Under the pieces are notes generated by a model that was not told the DNA's origin, ran no database searches, and was given only the letters and a program-made list of their open reading frames with translations. From an uncultured Kiritimatiellota bacterium (GTDB lineage: Bacteria > Verrucomicrobiota > Kiritimatiellia > RFP12 > DVOR01), in the NCBI GenBank assembly GCA_944391085.1, contig CALXSE010000016.1, forward strand, positions 1 to 48,457: a stretch of 48,457 nucleotides of DNA, in the 5' to 3' direction. The translations under genes and the position numbers were made by a program. Position 1 is the stretch's first letter. Every line of letters begins with the position of its first letter. Below, piece after piece: positions 1 through 12,808 of this stretch.

Positions 1-1
1 C

Positions 2-85
2 GCCGACAGTTTCCGCCGCATGATCATGCGTGCCGCCTTGGATCCCGCCTACCTCGAATTCCTCTTGAATCTTCAGCGAAATTAG
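2..85 (+). CDS. C-terminal end of an unidentified protein (cut by window edge)
   Basis: An open frame enters from the left edge and ends at TAG 83-85, giving 27 residues with an amphipathic, helix-like end (ending in LLNLQRN). The tail is too short to recognise a family. It is on the same strand as the next gene, but a separate promoter-like box at 138-146 lies between them. The call rests only on the open frame and on the clean gap that follows it. Confidence 0.4.
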   Translation, partial: ADSFRRMIMRAALDPAYLEFLLNLQRN

Positions 86-137
86 ATGCGTTTGCCCTGC
101 TGGTTCGGGTGGGTGGTGGAACATGGGGAGATGGGTG

Positions 138-146
138 TGGTAAAAT
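138..146 (+). promoter_or_regulatory. Extended -10 promoter of the secreted proline-rich protein
   Basis: TGG directly precedes TAAAAT (141-146), making an extended -10. No convincing -35 is seen 17 nt upstream. The predicted start falls near 153, just before the AAGGAG ribosome site of the gene at 166. Confidence 0.5.
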
Positions 147-165
147 GCAGGGGAAGGAGATGGAT

Positions 166-654
166 ATGAAGCGTTTGGTTTTGGCTGTTGCGGCATTGAT
201 GGTCGGCGTGGCCTTGGCCGGGCCGGGGAGGCGGCCTCCGCCGAAGCGGCCGCACCGTCCTCCGCCCCCGCCCCCGGTGTTCCGCCATCGGGTGAGGCCG
301 CCGAGCTGGGGCTGGGGGGTGAGCGCGGGGCCGTGGGGCGGCAGCCTCAGCGTGGGGACGCGCGTGGGGCGGCATGGGTTCGTTGGGGCGGCGTGGCCGA
401 TTTTCCCGCCGCCCGTGCCGGTGGTGGAGCGGCAGACGACGATTGTGGTGCAGCAGCCCGCGCAGAAGGTGATCGAGGTGGAAAAGGAGGCGCCGGAGGA
501 GGCTTCGACCGTGCGTGACCCCGGGATCCTGCCGGCCTTTTCGCCGCGTGCGGACGGCAAGCCGCGCACGTGGGTGGAGGGCCATTGGAAGGTGACGCGG
601 GGGTTGGACGGGGAGGAGCTGACGCGCACGTGGGTGCCGGGGCATTGGGAATGA
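166..654 (+). CDS. Secreted proline-rich protein with two W-V-x-G-H-W repeats
   Basis: This is a 162-residue protein of unknown function. The start at 166 is chosen because AAGGAG (154-159) lies 6 nt upstream and because it opens directly into a signal peptide (residues 1-18, MKRLVLAVAALM...ALA). A proline/arginine-rich stretch (residues 19-47) and a glycine-rich stretch (48-75) follow. The C-terminal part carries TWVEGHW (135-141) and TWVPGHW (155-161). These resemble the YXWXPGHW repeats seen in small envelope proteins of many Gram-negative bacteria. It probably works in the periplasm or at the outer membrane. A strong terminator begins immediately after the stop codon, so it is monocistronic. 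Confidence 0.7.
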   Translation: MKRLVLAVAALMVGVALAGPGRRPPPKRPHRPPPPPPVFRHRVRPPSWGWGVSAGPWGGSLSVGTRVGRHGFVGAAWPIFPPPVPVVERQTTIVVQQPAQKVIEVEKEAPEEASTVRDPGILPAFSPRADGKPRTWVEGHWKVTRGLDGEELTRTWVPGHWE

Positions 655-690
655 GGCAAGGGCCGGGGTACGCCCCGGCCCTTGCCTTTG
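655..690 (+). terminator. Rho-independent-like terminator, convergent with pyrC
   Basis: A perfect 14-bp stem (GGCAAGGGCCGGGG, 655-668, pairing with 673-686) closes on a TACG tetraloop and is followed by TTTG. It starts at the base after the TGA of the secreted protein gene. The stem lies between convergent genes and may also slow transcription arriving from pyrC, although that side has no T tract. Confidence 0.8.
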
Positions 691-709
691 GGCGCGTCCT
701 CCGGGTGGG

Positions 710-2002
710 TCAGCAGGCGGGGACGCGGAGACGGCCGCGGCGATAGGTGGCGACGGCGCGCCCACGGAGGGTTTGCCCGGCCCAGGGGGTGTTGGCGGAT
801 TTGCTGGCGGAGTGGGCGGGGTCGACGACCCACTCGTCGTCTGGGGCGAGGATGGCGAGCTCGGCGTGCGCGCCGGGGGCGAGGGTGGGGGGCGGCAGCC
901 CGATGAGGGTGTTCGGGGCGGTGACCCAGGCGGCGGCCCAGGCGAGGGGGGCCATGCCGCAGTGGCGCACCATGACGTCCCAGGTGACGGCGACGGCGGT
1001 CTCGAGGCCGATGATGCCGAAGGGTGCGGTCTGGAAGCCTTTGTTCTTGGTGGCGGGGGCGTGTGGGGCGTGATCGGTGGCGAAGATCGTGAGGGTGCCG
1101 TCGAGGACGCCCTGGCGGAGGGCCTGGACGTCGGCGCGGGAGCCGAGCGGCGGGTTCATGCGCCAGTTGCCGTCGTTGCCGGGGATGTCCTCGGCGGCGA
1201 GGGCGAGGTGGTGGGGGGTGGCCTCGGCGGTGACGGGGAGGCCCTCGGCGCGGGCGCGGCGGACGAGTTCGACGCTTTCGGCGCAGGAGAGGTGCTGGAG
1301 GTGGAGGGCGCAGCCGGTGGCGCGGCAGAGGGCGATGTCGGCGCGGACGGCCTCGACTTCCGCCTCGGGCGGGAAAATGGGCAGGCCGAGCGCGCGCGCG
1401 GCGGGGCAATCGCGCACGACGCCGCCGTTTTGGAGGTGGGGGAGGACGGCGTGATCCATGACGGGGCGGCCGAGCTTTTTGGCGCGGATCATGACCACAC
1501 GCATGACCTCGGGGTCGGCGACCATGGCGCCGTCGTCGGAGAAGGCGACGGCGCCGGCCTCCTCGAGGGCCTCGAGGGGGGCGCAGGTCTTGCCGGCGCG
1601 GCCGAGGGTGGCGCAGGCGCTGGGGAAGATGGAGACGGGGGTTTGGGCGGCGCGGGCGCGGCGGACGAGTTCCGGGGTGTCGGTGGGCGGGTTGGTGTTG
1701 GGCATGGGGACGACGCGGGTGAAGCCGCCGTTGGCGGCGGCCGCGGCGCCGGAGAGGAGGTCCTCGGCGTCGGTGGCGCCGGGGTCGCGGAAGTGGACGT
1801 GGACGTCGCAGAGGCCGGGGGTGACGACGAGGCCGGGGCGGTCGATGACGTCGAGGCGGGCCGGGGAGGGGAGCTTGGCGGGGACGGGGGCGATGCGGCC
1901 TTCCGCGTCGACGAAGAGGGGGCCTTGCTCGTCGCGGCCGTTGGCCGGGTCGAGGAGGCGGGCGTGGGGGATGTAGAGGGCCTTCCGGGAATCGTTCTTC
2001 AT
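710..2002 (-). CDS. pyrC: Dihydroorotase, class I
   Basis: This 430-residue zinc amidohydrolase cyclises N-carbamoyl-aspartate to dihydroorotate in pyrimidine synthesis. The metal motif DVHVHFRDPG (residues 66-75) supplies His68 and His70. PNTNPPTD (101-108) is a substrate-binding signature, SDDG (155-158) fits the class I bridging aspartate, and ATDHAPH (308-314) holds the catalytic Asp310. The GFQTAPFGIIGLE segment is typical of class I enzymes. The start at 2002 gives the family's usual N-terminus (KALYIPHARLLDP). The ATG is only 9 nt after the -10 box and no ribosome site is visible, so the mRNA may be leaderless. carA, carB and pyrG of the same pathway lie 4-10 kb away in another operon. 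Confidence 0.95.
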   Translation of the reverse strand: MKNDSRKALYIPHARLLDPANGRDEQGPLFVDAEGRIAPVPAKLPSPARLDVIDRPGLVVTPGLCDVHVHFRDPGATDAEDLLSGAAAAANGGFTRVVPMPNTNPPTDTPELVRRARAAQTPVSIFPSACATLGRAGKTCAPLEALEEAGAVAFSDDGAMVADPEVMRVVMIRAKKLGRPVMDHAVLPHLQNGGVVRDCPAARALGLPIFPPEAEVEAVRADIALCRATGCALHLQHLSCAESVELVRRARAEGLPVTAEATPHHLALAAEDIPGNDGNWRMNPPLGSRADVQALRQGVLDGTLTIFATDHAPHAPATKNKGFQTAPFGIIGLETAVAVTWDVMVRHCGMAPLAWAAAWVTAPNTLIGLPPPTLAPGAHAELAILAPDDEWVVDPAHSASKSANTPWAGQTLRGRAVATYRRGRLRVPAC

Positions 2003-2011
2003 GGCGGGGGA

Positions 2012-2020
2012 AGTATAGCA
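2012..2020 (-). promoter_or_regulatory. Extended -10 promoter of pyrC, fused to the clpB terminator
   Basis: On the minus strand TGC precedes TATACT (2017-2012). The T run of the clpB terminator (2024-2020) directly abuts and partly forms this box. After the hexamer come 9 nt and then the pyrC ATG, so the expected leader is about 2-3 nt. Confidence 0.6.
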
Positions 2021-2050
2021 AAAACCCCGCGGGACGATGTCCTCGCGGGG
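2020..2050 (-). terminator. Rho-independent terminator of clpB
   Basis: On the minus strand a GC-rich stem (2050-2044 pairing with 2031-2025, extended by GGAC/GTCC with one bulged base) is followed by TTTTT. It lies 30 nt after the clpB stop codon and ends inside the pyrC promoter. Confidence 0.8.
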
Positions 2051-2079
2051 GTGGTTGTGTGTGTTGAGGAGACAGTGGG

Positions 2080-4608
<2,529 letters not shown>

Positions 4609-4633
4609 GGTTGAAATCTCCTTCTGCCCTTCA

Positions 4634-4652
4634 TTGCAATCGCCGTGCCAAA
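4634..4652 (-). promoter_or_regulatory. Sigma-54 (-24/-12) promoter of clpB
   Basis: Read on the minus strand, TTTGGCACGGCGATTGCAA contains GG (4649-4648), exactly ten bases, then GC (4637-4636). This matches TGGCACG-N4-TTGCA. The predicted start is near 4624, leaving a short leader with the AGGAG site. The same 19 bases occur at the glnN promoter (16631-16649). Confidence 0.85.
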
Positions 4653-4694
4653 CGCCTCCTCCGCCCTCAGTGGGGCGCGCTTCGGCTTGGGCCC

Positions 4695-4733
4695 TGCCAT
4701 CGGATGGCACACCGTGCCACTGGGTGCGTGCCA
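4695..4733. promoter_or_regulatory. Candidate activator-binding array upstream of clpB
   Basis: Four TGCCA/TGGCA half-sites are centred at 4697, 4707, 4717 and 4731. The first three are exactly 10 bp apart and form two overlapping dyads: TGCCATC-G-GATGGCA (4695-4709) and TGGCAC-ACC-GTGCCA (4705-4719). The array lies about 46-84 bp upstream of the clpB -24 element, where a sigma-54 enhancer site would be expected. Its function is inferred. Confidence 0.45.
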
Positions 4734-4734
4734 G

Positions 4735-4762
4735 AAAAAAGCCCCGGGCGCGTGCCCGGGGC
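4735..4762 (-). terminator. Rho-independent terminator of the GH20 gene
   Basis: On the minus strand the perfect 9-bp stem GCCCCGGGC / GCCCGGGGC (4762-4741, 4-nt loop) is followed by six T (4740-4735). It lies 21 nt after the GH20 stop codon. Confidence 0.9.
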
Positions 4763-4783
4763 TTTGCCCGTGTTGGGGTTGGG

Positions 4784-6685
4784 TCAGTCGGCCAGGCGGG
4801 TGTCGGGCTTGGCGAGGGTGAAGAACTTGCAGGTCTTGGCGTAGTGCTCGCGGATGGGGTTGCCCTCGACCTTCTTGCCGTCGACGACGATCCAGGTCTT
4901 GTGCTTCTCGGAGTGGAAGGTGAGCTGGACGGGCTTGCCTTTGGGGAGCGTGCAGTCGAAGGTGTACTGGGCGCCCTCGCGGCGGAAGCCGACGTTGCCG
5001 TTGACGGGCGAGACGGCGTAGAGGTCGGTCTCGGGGCCGGTGGCGAGCATGAGGGGCTTGCCGTCGCCTTCGGGGACGGTGACGGTGAAGGTCATTTCCC
5101 AGGGCTGGGGCTCCTGCGCATCGAGGAGCTTGGCCTGGGCGTTGACTTGCTTGAGGAAGGCGTCGTAGCCGCGGCCGTTCTTGACGGCCCAGGTCTTCTG
5201 GGCGACGGTGGCGCAGTTTTTCTGGATGCGCGGCATCAGGTCTTCGGCGGAGAGCCCGGGGTCGGTGAGGAAGGCATTGTCGTTCCACATGGCCCAGGAG
5301 CCGCCGAGCACCTTGGAGCGGTCGAGATCCTCGGGCTTGGTCTTGGGGAAGGTGACGGGAGTCCAGTTGTCGTAGACCCATTGGGTGTTGAGGTCGTCGC
5401 CGTAGCCGCCGACGGAGCCGTTGCCGCTGGGGACGATGTACATCCAGATGTCGAGGGTGTTCATGATCTCAAAGCCGGCCTTGGTGGCCTCGACGGGATT
5501 CTGCCAACCCATGCTCCAGATGTTCATCTGCACGCCGGTGGACTCCACGGGGGTCTTGCCGCGCTTGTGGCTGAAGGAGCCCCACAGGCGCGGGGTCTTG
5601 CCCTTGGAGCGGATGTGCTTGCAGAAGGCGTCGACGAACTTGCGATAGCTCTCGTTGTCGCCGTAATACTCGTCCGTGCCGGTGTGGACGACCTGGCCGG
5701 AGAAGACGCCTTCGTCGATGTACTCATCGAAGATGGAGGCGACGAAGGGGAGGGTCTCGGGGTTGGAGAGGTCGAGCATCGCGGCGCGCTCCATGTCATG
5801 CTTGCCGCCGACGGAGCCTTTGTACATGAGGTCGGGGCGGACGCGGACCATCTGGAGGGCGTGGCCGGGGACGTCGAGCTCGGGGACGATGGTGACACCC
5901 TGGGCGTCGGCCTCGGCGACGAGGTCCTTGAACTGCGCCTTGGTGTAGAAGATGTCCTTGGAGGTGAGTTCGGGATATTTGGTGTTTTCGAGCCGGAAGC
6001 CGCCGGCGGAGGGCTCGACCGCGAGGATGTCGGCGGCGGTCTTCACCTTGTCCGGGTACCACTCGGCGTAGCGGTGGAGCCAGATGTAGTTGTCGGAGAG
6101 GTGCAGGTGGAGCTCGTTCAGCTTGTAGTAGGAGCAGATCTTGGCCAGCTGGCGGAGGGTCTCCAGGGCGAAGGGCTTGCGGCCGCAGTCGAACATAAAG
6201 CCGCGCTTGGCGTATTCGGGCCAATCCTTGGCCACGCCGCCGGGGAAGGTGTCGCCCTGGTCGGCGAAGACTTGGAGGATGGTCCGGGTGCCCCAGAAGG
6301 CGCCGAGGGGGGTGGGGGCCTCGATGAGGATGCCGGATTGGCCGGCGGTGAGGGTGTAGGCTTCCGGGTTGGCCTTGTCGTCGGGGACGACGCGCAGGAC
6401 AATGTCGCCGGGCTCGGCGCTCTTGGCGGTGAAGGTGAGCGTGCGCCAGAAGCCGGAGGCCTCGCGCACCAGCGGGCGCTTGATGTCGTCGGCGAAGGTC
6501 TGGGCGTAACGGGCGAGGGCGTCGCAGGCGTCCTCGGGGATGACGACGCGGGTGCCCTCGGTGAGCGAGAAGGCCCCGGTGTCGGCGTTGTCGCTCCATT
6601 CCCGGAGCTCGGGGATGACGAAGGGCTTCGCGCACCAAGCGGTCGCCGCCGTCACCAGCATCGTGGCAAGAAGTGTCGTTTTCAT
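4784..6685 (-). CDS. Secreted beta-N-acetylhexosaminidase, GH20 family
   Basis: This 633-residue exported glycosidase is expected to release N-acetylhexosamine units from glycans such as mucin, chitin or peptidoglycan fragments. A signal peptide covers about residues 1-16. The GH20 N-terminal alpha/beta domain lies at about 20-150, then the TIM barrel with HLHLSDN (193-199), DVPGHA (271-276) and the catalytic pair D338-E339 in HTGTDEYYGDN. The usual motif is HxGGDE, so a Thr replaces one Gly. A beta-rich C-terminal module (about 530-633) may bind sugar. The start at 6685 is chosen because it gives the best signal peptide and lies 7 nt after the -10 box; the in-frame ATG at 6691 would touch that box. 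No nearby gene suggests the substrate. Confidence 0.88.
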   Translation of the reverse strand: MKTTLLATMLVTAATAWCAKPFVIPELREWSDNADTGAFSLTEGTRVVIPEDACDALARYAQTFADDIKRPLVREASGFWRTLTFTAKSAEPGDIVLRVVPDDKANPEAYTLTAGQSGILIEAPTPLGAFWGTRTILQVFADQGDTFPGGVAKDWPEYAKRGFMFDCGRKPFALETLRQLAKICSYYKLNELHLHLSDNYIWLHRYAEWYPDKVKTAADILAVEPSAGGFRLENTKYPELTSKDIFYTKAQFKDLVAEADAQGVTIVPELDVPGHALQMVRVRPDLMYKGSVGGKHDMERAAMLDLSNPETLPFVASIFDEYIDEGVFSGQVVHTGTDEYYGDNESYRKFVDAFCKHIRSKGKTPRLWGSFSHKRGKTPVESTGVQMNIWSMGWQNPVEATKAGFEIMNTLDIWMYIVPSGNGSVGGYGDDLNTQWVYDNWTPVTFPKTKPEDLDRSKVLGGSWAMWNDNAFLTDPGLSAEDLMPRIQKNCATVAQKTWAVKNGRGYDAFLKQVNAQAKLLDAQEPQPWEMTFTVTVPEGDGKPLMLATGPETDLYAVSPVNGNVGFRREGAQYTFDCTLPKGKPVQLTFHSEKHKTWIVVDGKKVEGNPIREHYAKTCKFFTLAKPDTRLAD

Positions 6686-6691
6686 GCCCAT

Positions 6692-6700
6692 AGAATAGCA
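6692..6700 (-). promoter_or_regulatory. Extended -10 promoter of the GH20 gene
   Basis: TGC precedes TATTCT (6697-6692, minus strand). Six bases later comes ATGAAA, so transcription is predicted to begin at or within a base or two of the start codon. Confidence 0.6.
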
Positions 6701-6775
6701 CGCTTTCGCGTTCTGCGCAGAAGTTTTTGTCCTTTCGCGATTGGAGTGTGTGCCATCGGACGCAGTGCGGGGGCG

Positions 6776-6803
6776 AAAAGGCCCTGGGCACCCGCCCAGG
6801 GCC
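6776..6803 (-). terminator. Rho-independent terminator of the glnN-carB operon
   Basis: On the minus strand a perfect 10-bp stem (GGCCCTGGGC pairing with GCCCAGGGCC, 6803-6780, 4-nt loop) is followed by TTTT. It sits 23 nt after the carB stop codon and closes the glutamine operon. Confidence 0.85.
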
Positions 6804-6826
6804 GGGGTGGTTTTCGTAGAAAAGGG

Positions 6827-10070
<3,244 letters not shown>

Positions 10071-10078
<8 letters not shown>

Positions 10079-11687
10079 GGCGGTGCTCCCGGTGTTGGAG
10101 GGCGGCGGCGAGGAGCCCCGCGAAGAGCGGGTGCGGGTCGCGGGGGCGGGACTTGAACTCGGGGTGGAACTGGCAACCGATGAAGAAGGGGTGGCCGGGG
10201 AGCTCGACGACCTCCACGAGGCCGCTCCCGGGGTTGGTCCCGGTGACGCGGAGCCCGGCGCGCTCGAGGGGTTCGCGGAAGGCGGGGTTGAATTCGTAGC
10301 GGTGGCGGTGGCGTTCGGAGATGCGCGCGGCACCGTAGAGCATGGCGGCGCGGGAGCCCGGGGCGAGGTCGCAGGCGTAAGCGCCCAGGCGCATGGTGCC
10401 GCCCAGGCCGCGGACGGCCTTTTGCCCCTCCATGAGGGCGATGACGGGGTGGGCGGTGCCCGGGGCGAACTCGGCGCTGTCGGCGTCGGCCCAGCCAAGG
10501 GCGTCACGGGCAAAGGCGATGACGGCGCACTGCATCCCCAGGCAGATTCCGAGGAAGGGCGTGCCCGTGGCGCGGGCGTGGGAGACGGCGCGGAACATTC
10601 CCAACAGCCCGCGCCGCCCGAAGCCGCCGGGGACGAGGATGGCATCGGCGCGGGAGAGGCGTCCGGCGGGGTCGCCGGATTCGAGTTCCTCGGACTCCAC
10701 GCGGAGGATCTCAAGCTTGGCGCCGTGGGCCATGGCGGCGTGGGAGAGGGCCTCGTAGATGCTCTTGTAGGCGTCCTGGTGGCGGATGTACTTGCCGACG
10801 ACGGCGACGGTGACGGGGCGCGTGGGCCGGAGGGCGCGGGCGAGCCAGGCGCGGTAGTCGCGCAGATCCAGCGGGCGCGGCCCCAGGCGCAGGGCGCGGA
10901 GCGTCTCGACGTCGAAACCCTTTTGGGCGAGCTTGATGGGGACCTCGTAGATGGCGTGGCGGACGTCGAGCTCCTCGATGACGCAGCGCTCGGGGACGTT
11001 GCAGAAGACGGCGAGCTTGCGCAGGTGCTCGGGTTCCAGGCGGCGTTCGGCGCGGCAGACCAGGATGTCGGGCTGGATGCCGATGTTGCGCAGGACGCCG
11101 ACGGATTGCTGCGAGGGCTTTGTCTTGAGCTCCTTGGCGGCCTTGAGGTAGGGCACGTAGGTCAGGTGGATGAAGGCGACGTCGCCGGGTTCGGCGGCCA
11201 TGCGGAATTGGCGCGCGGCCTCCAGGAAGGGGAGGCTCTCGATGTCGCCCGCCGTGCCGCCGATCTCGGTGATGGCGATGTCGACGTCCGGGCCGTGGAG
11301 GGCACGCATGGCGCGCTGGATCTCGTCGGTGACGTGCGGGATGACCTGGACGGTGGCGCCGAGGTACCCGCCCTGACGCTCGCGGGCAAGGACGGCGCCG
11401 TAGATCTTGCCGCTGGTGTAGTTGGAGGCCTTGGTGCAGGTGATGCCCGCGATGCGCTCGTAGTGGCCCAGGTCAAGGTCTGTCTCCGCGCCGTCGTCGG
11501 TGACGAAGACCTCGCCGTGCTGGTAGGGGCTCATCGTGCCGGGGTCGACGTTGAGGTAGGGGTCGAGCTTCTGCATGGCCACGCGGTAGCCGCGGCGGCG
11601 GAGGAGGAAGGCGAGGGCGGCGGCGGTGACGCCTTTGCCAAGGCTGCTGACCACGCCGCCGGTGACGAAGAGGTGCTTGGTGCTCAT
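10071..11687 (-). CDS. pyrG: CTP synthase (glutamine-hydrolysing)
   Basis: This 538-residue enzyme (E. coli 545) aminates UTP to CTP using glutamine and ATP. The synthetase domain begins [16 protein letters not shown] with its P-loop and contains YLNVDPGTM. The class I glutaminase domain has GGFGRRG, the nucleophile Cys in GICLGMQ, and HPEF with the catalytic His/Glu. It lies between carA (4-nt ATGA overlap) and carB (8-nt overlap). It is therefore translated as part of an operon whose products all use glutamine. Confidence 0.97.
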
Positions 11688-12808
11688 CGGGTGGCCTCCA
11701 TGAGGGCGACGAAGGGACGGAAGAGGGCCTGGGCCTCGTGCGGGCCGGGTGCGGCCTCGGGGTGGAACTGCACGGAGAGGGCGGGGAGCGTGCGGTGGCG
11801 GACGCCCTCGCACGTGCCGTCGTTCAGGTTCACGTGGGTCTGCTCCAGGCAGCCGGGCAGGTCGGAAAGGGCGTAGTTGTGGTTCTGGCTGGTGACGGCG
11901 ACCGCGCCGTCCACGAGGCTCTTCACGGGGTGGTTGCAGCCGTGATGGCCGAAGGGGAGGCGCCCGCACCGTGCCCCGCAGGCCAGGCCCAGTAGCTGGT
12001 GGCCCAGGCAGATGCCCATGAGCGGGATCCGCGCGGCGAGCAGGGCGCGCACGGTCTCCTGCGCGTAGGGCAGGGCGTTCGGGTCGGCGGGGCCGTTGGA
12101 GAGGAAGACGCCGTCCGGCCGCAGGGCGAGCGCGGCCTCGGCGGGCGTCTTCGCGGGCACGACGGTGACGCGGCACCCCGCGGCGGCCAGGCAGCGCAGG
12201 ATGTTGCGCTTCACGCCGAAGTCGTAGACCACCACGTGCAGGCGCCCCGCGTCGTTCCAGGCGTAGGGTTCGTGCGTGGAGACGCGGGCGGCGTAGTCCT
12301 GGCCGTCCAGCCCCTCCCAGGCTCGGGCCCGAGCGACGGCCTCGGCCTCGGCAAGCGGCTCATCCGAGGCGTGGAGATAGGCCCGCTGCGTCCCGTGGTC
12401 GCGCAGATGGAGCGTCAGGGCGCGGGTGTCCACGCCGTAGATGCCCGGCTTGCCGTGGCGCGTCAGGTAAGCTTCCAGGCCCTCGGTGGCGCGGAAGTTG
12501 CTTGGCGGGTTCACGCGGCGCACCACCAGCCCGTTGAGGAAGAGCCCGCGGCTCTCCTCGTCTTCCGCGTTGCAGCCGTAGTTGCCGACCTCCGGCGTGG
12601 TGAGGACGACGAACTGCCCGGCGTAGGAAGGGTCGGTGAGGATTTCCTGATAGCCGGTCATGCCGGTGTTGAAGACGGCCTCGCCCAAGGCGTCCCGACG
12701 CGCCCCGAAGGCGACGCCCCGGAAGACCGCCCCGTCAGCGAGGGCAAGGAAGGCGTCGCGGGCGCGTTCGGCGGCCCACTTGGCACGGCACTCAATAGGC
12801 ACGTTCAT
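11684..12808 (-). CDS. carA: Carbamoyl-phosphate synthase, small (glutaminase) subunit
   Basis: This 374-residue subunit hydrolyses glutamine and passes ammonia to CarB. The N-terminal CPSase domain has FNTGMTGYQEILTDPSY and the class I glutaminase domain has the nucleophile Cys in GICLGHQ and HPEAAPGPHE. The start at 12808 has GGAG 8 nt upstream. That site lies inside the purF end, which the gene overlaps by 17 nt, and its stop overlaps pyrG by 4 nt. carA and carB are separated by pyrG rather than adjacent, but all three reading frames are tightly coupled. Confidence 0.96.
   Translation of the reverse strand: MNVPIECRAKWAAERARDAFLALADGAVFRGVAFGARRDALGEAVFNTGMTGYQEILTDPSYAGQFVVLTTPEVGNYGCNAEDEESRGLFLNGLVVRRVNPPSNFRATEGLEAYLTRHGKPGIYGVDTRALTLHLRDHGTQRAYLHASDEPLAEAEAVARARAWEGLDGQDYAARVSTHEPYAWNDAGRLHVVVYDFGVKRNILRCLAAAGCRVTVVPAKTPAEAALALRPDGVFLSNGPADPNALPYAQETVRALLAARIPLMGICLGHQLLGLACGARCGRLPFGHHGCNHPVKSLVDGAVAVTSQNHNYALSDLPGCLEQTHVNLNDGTCEGVRHRTLPALSVQFHPEAAPGPHEAQALFRPFVALMEATR

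Noticed and set aside
6740..6770. TGGCAC on the minus strand upstream of GH20 as a -24 element
   Set aside because: No TTGC occurs at the right distance, and a good extended -10 sits next to the gene.
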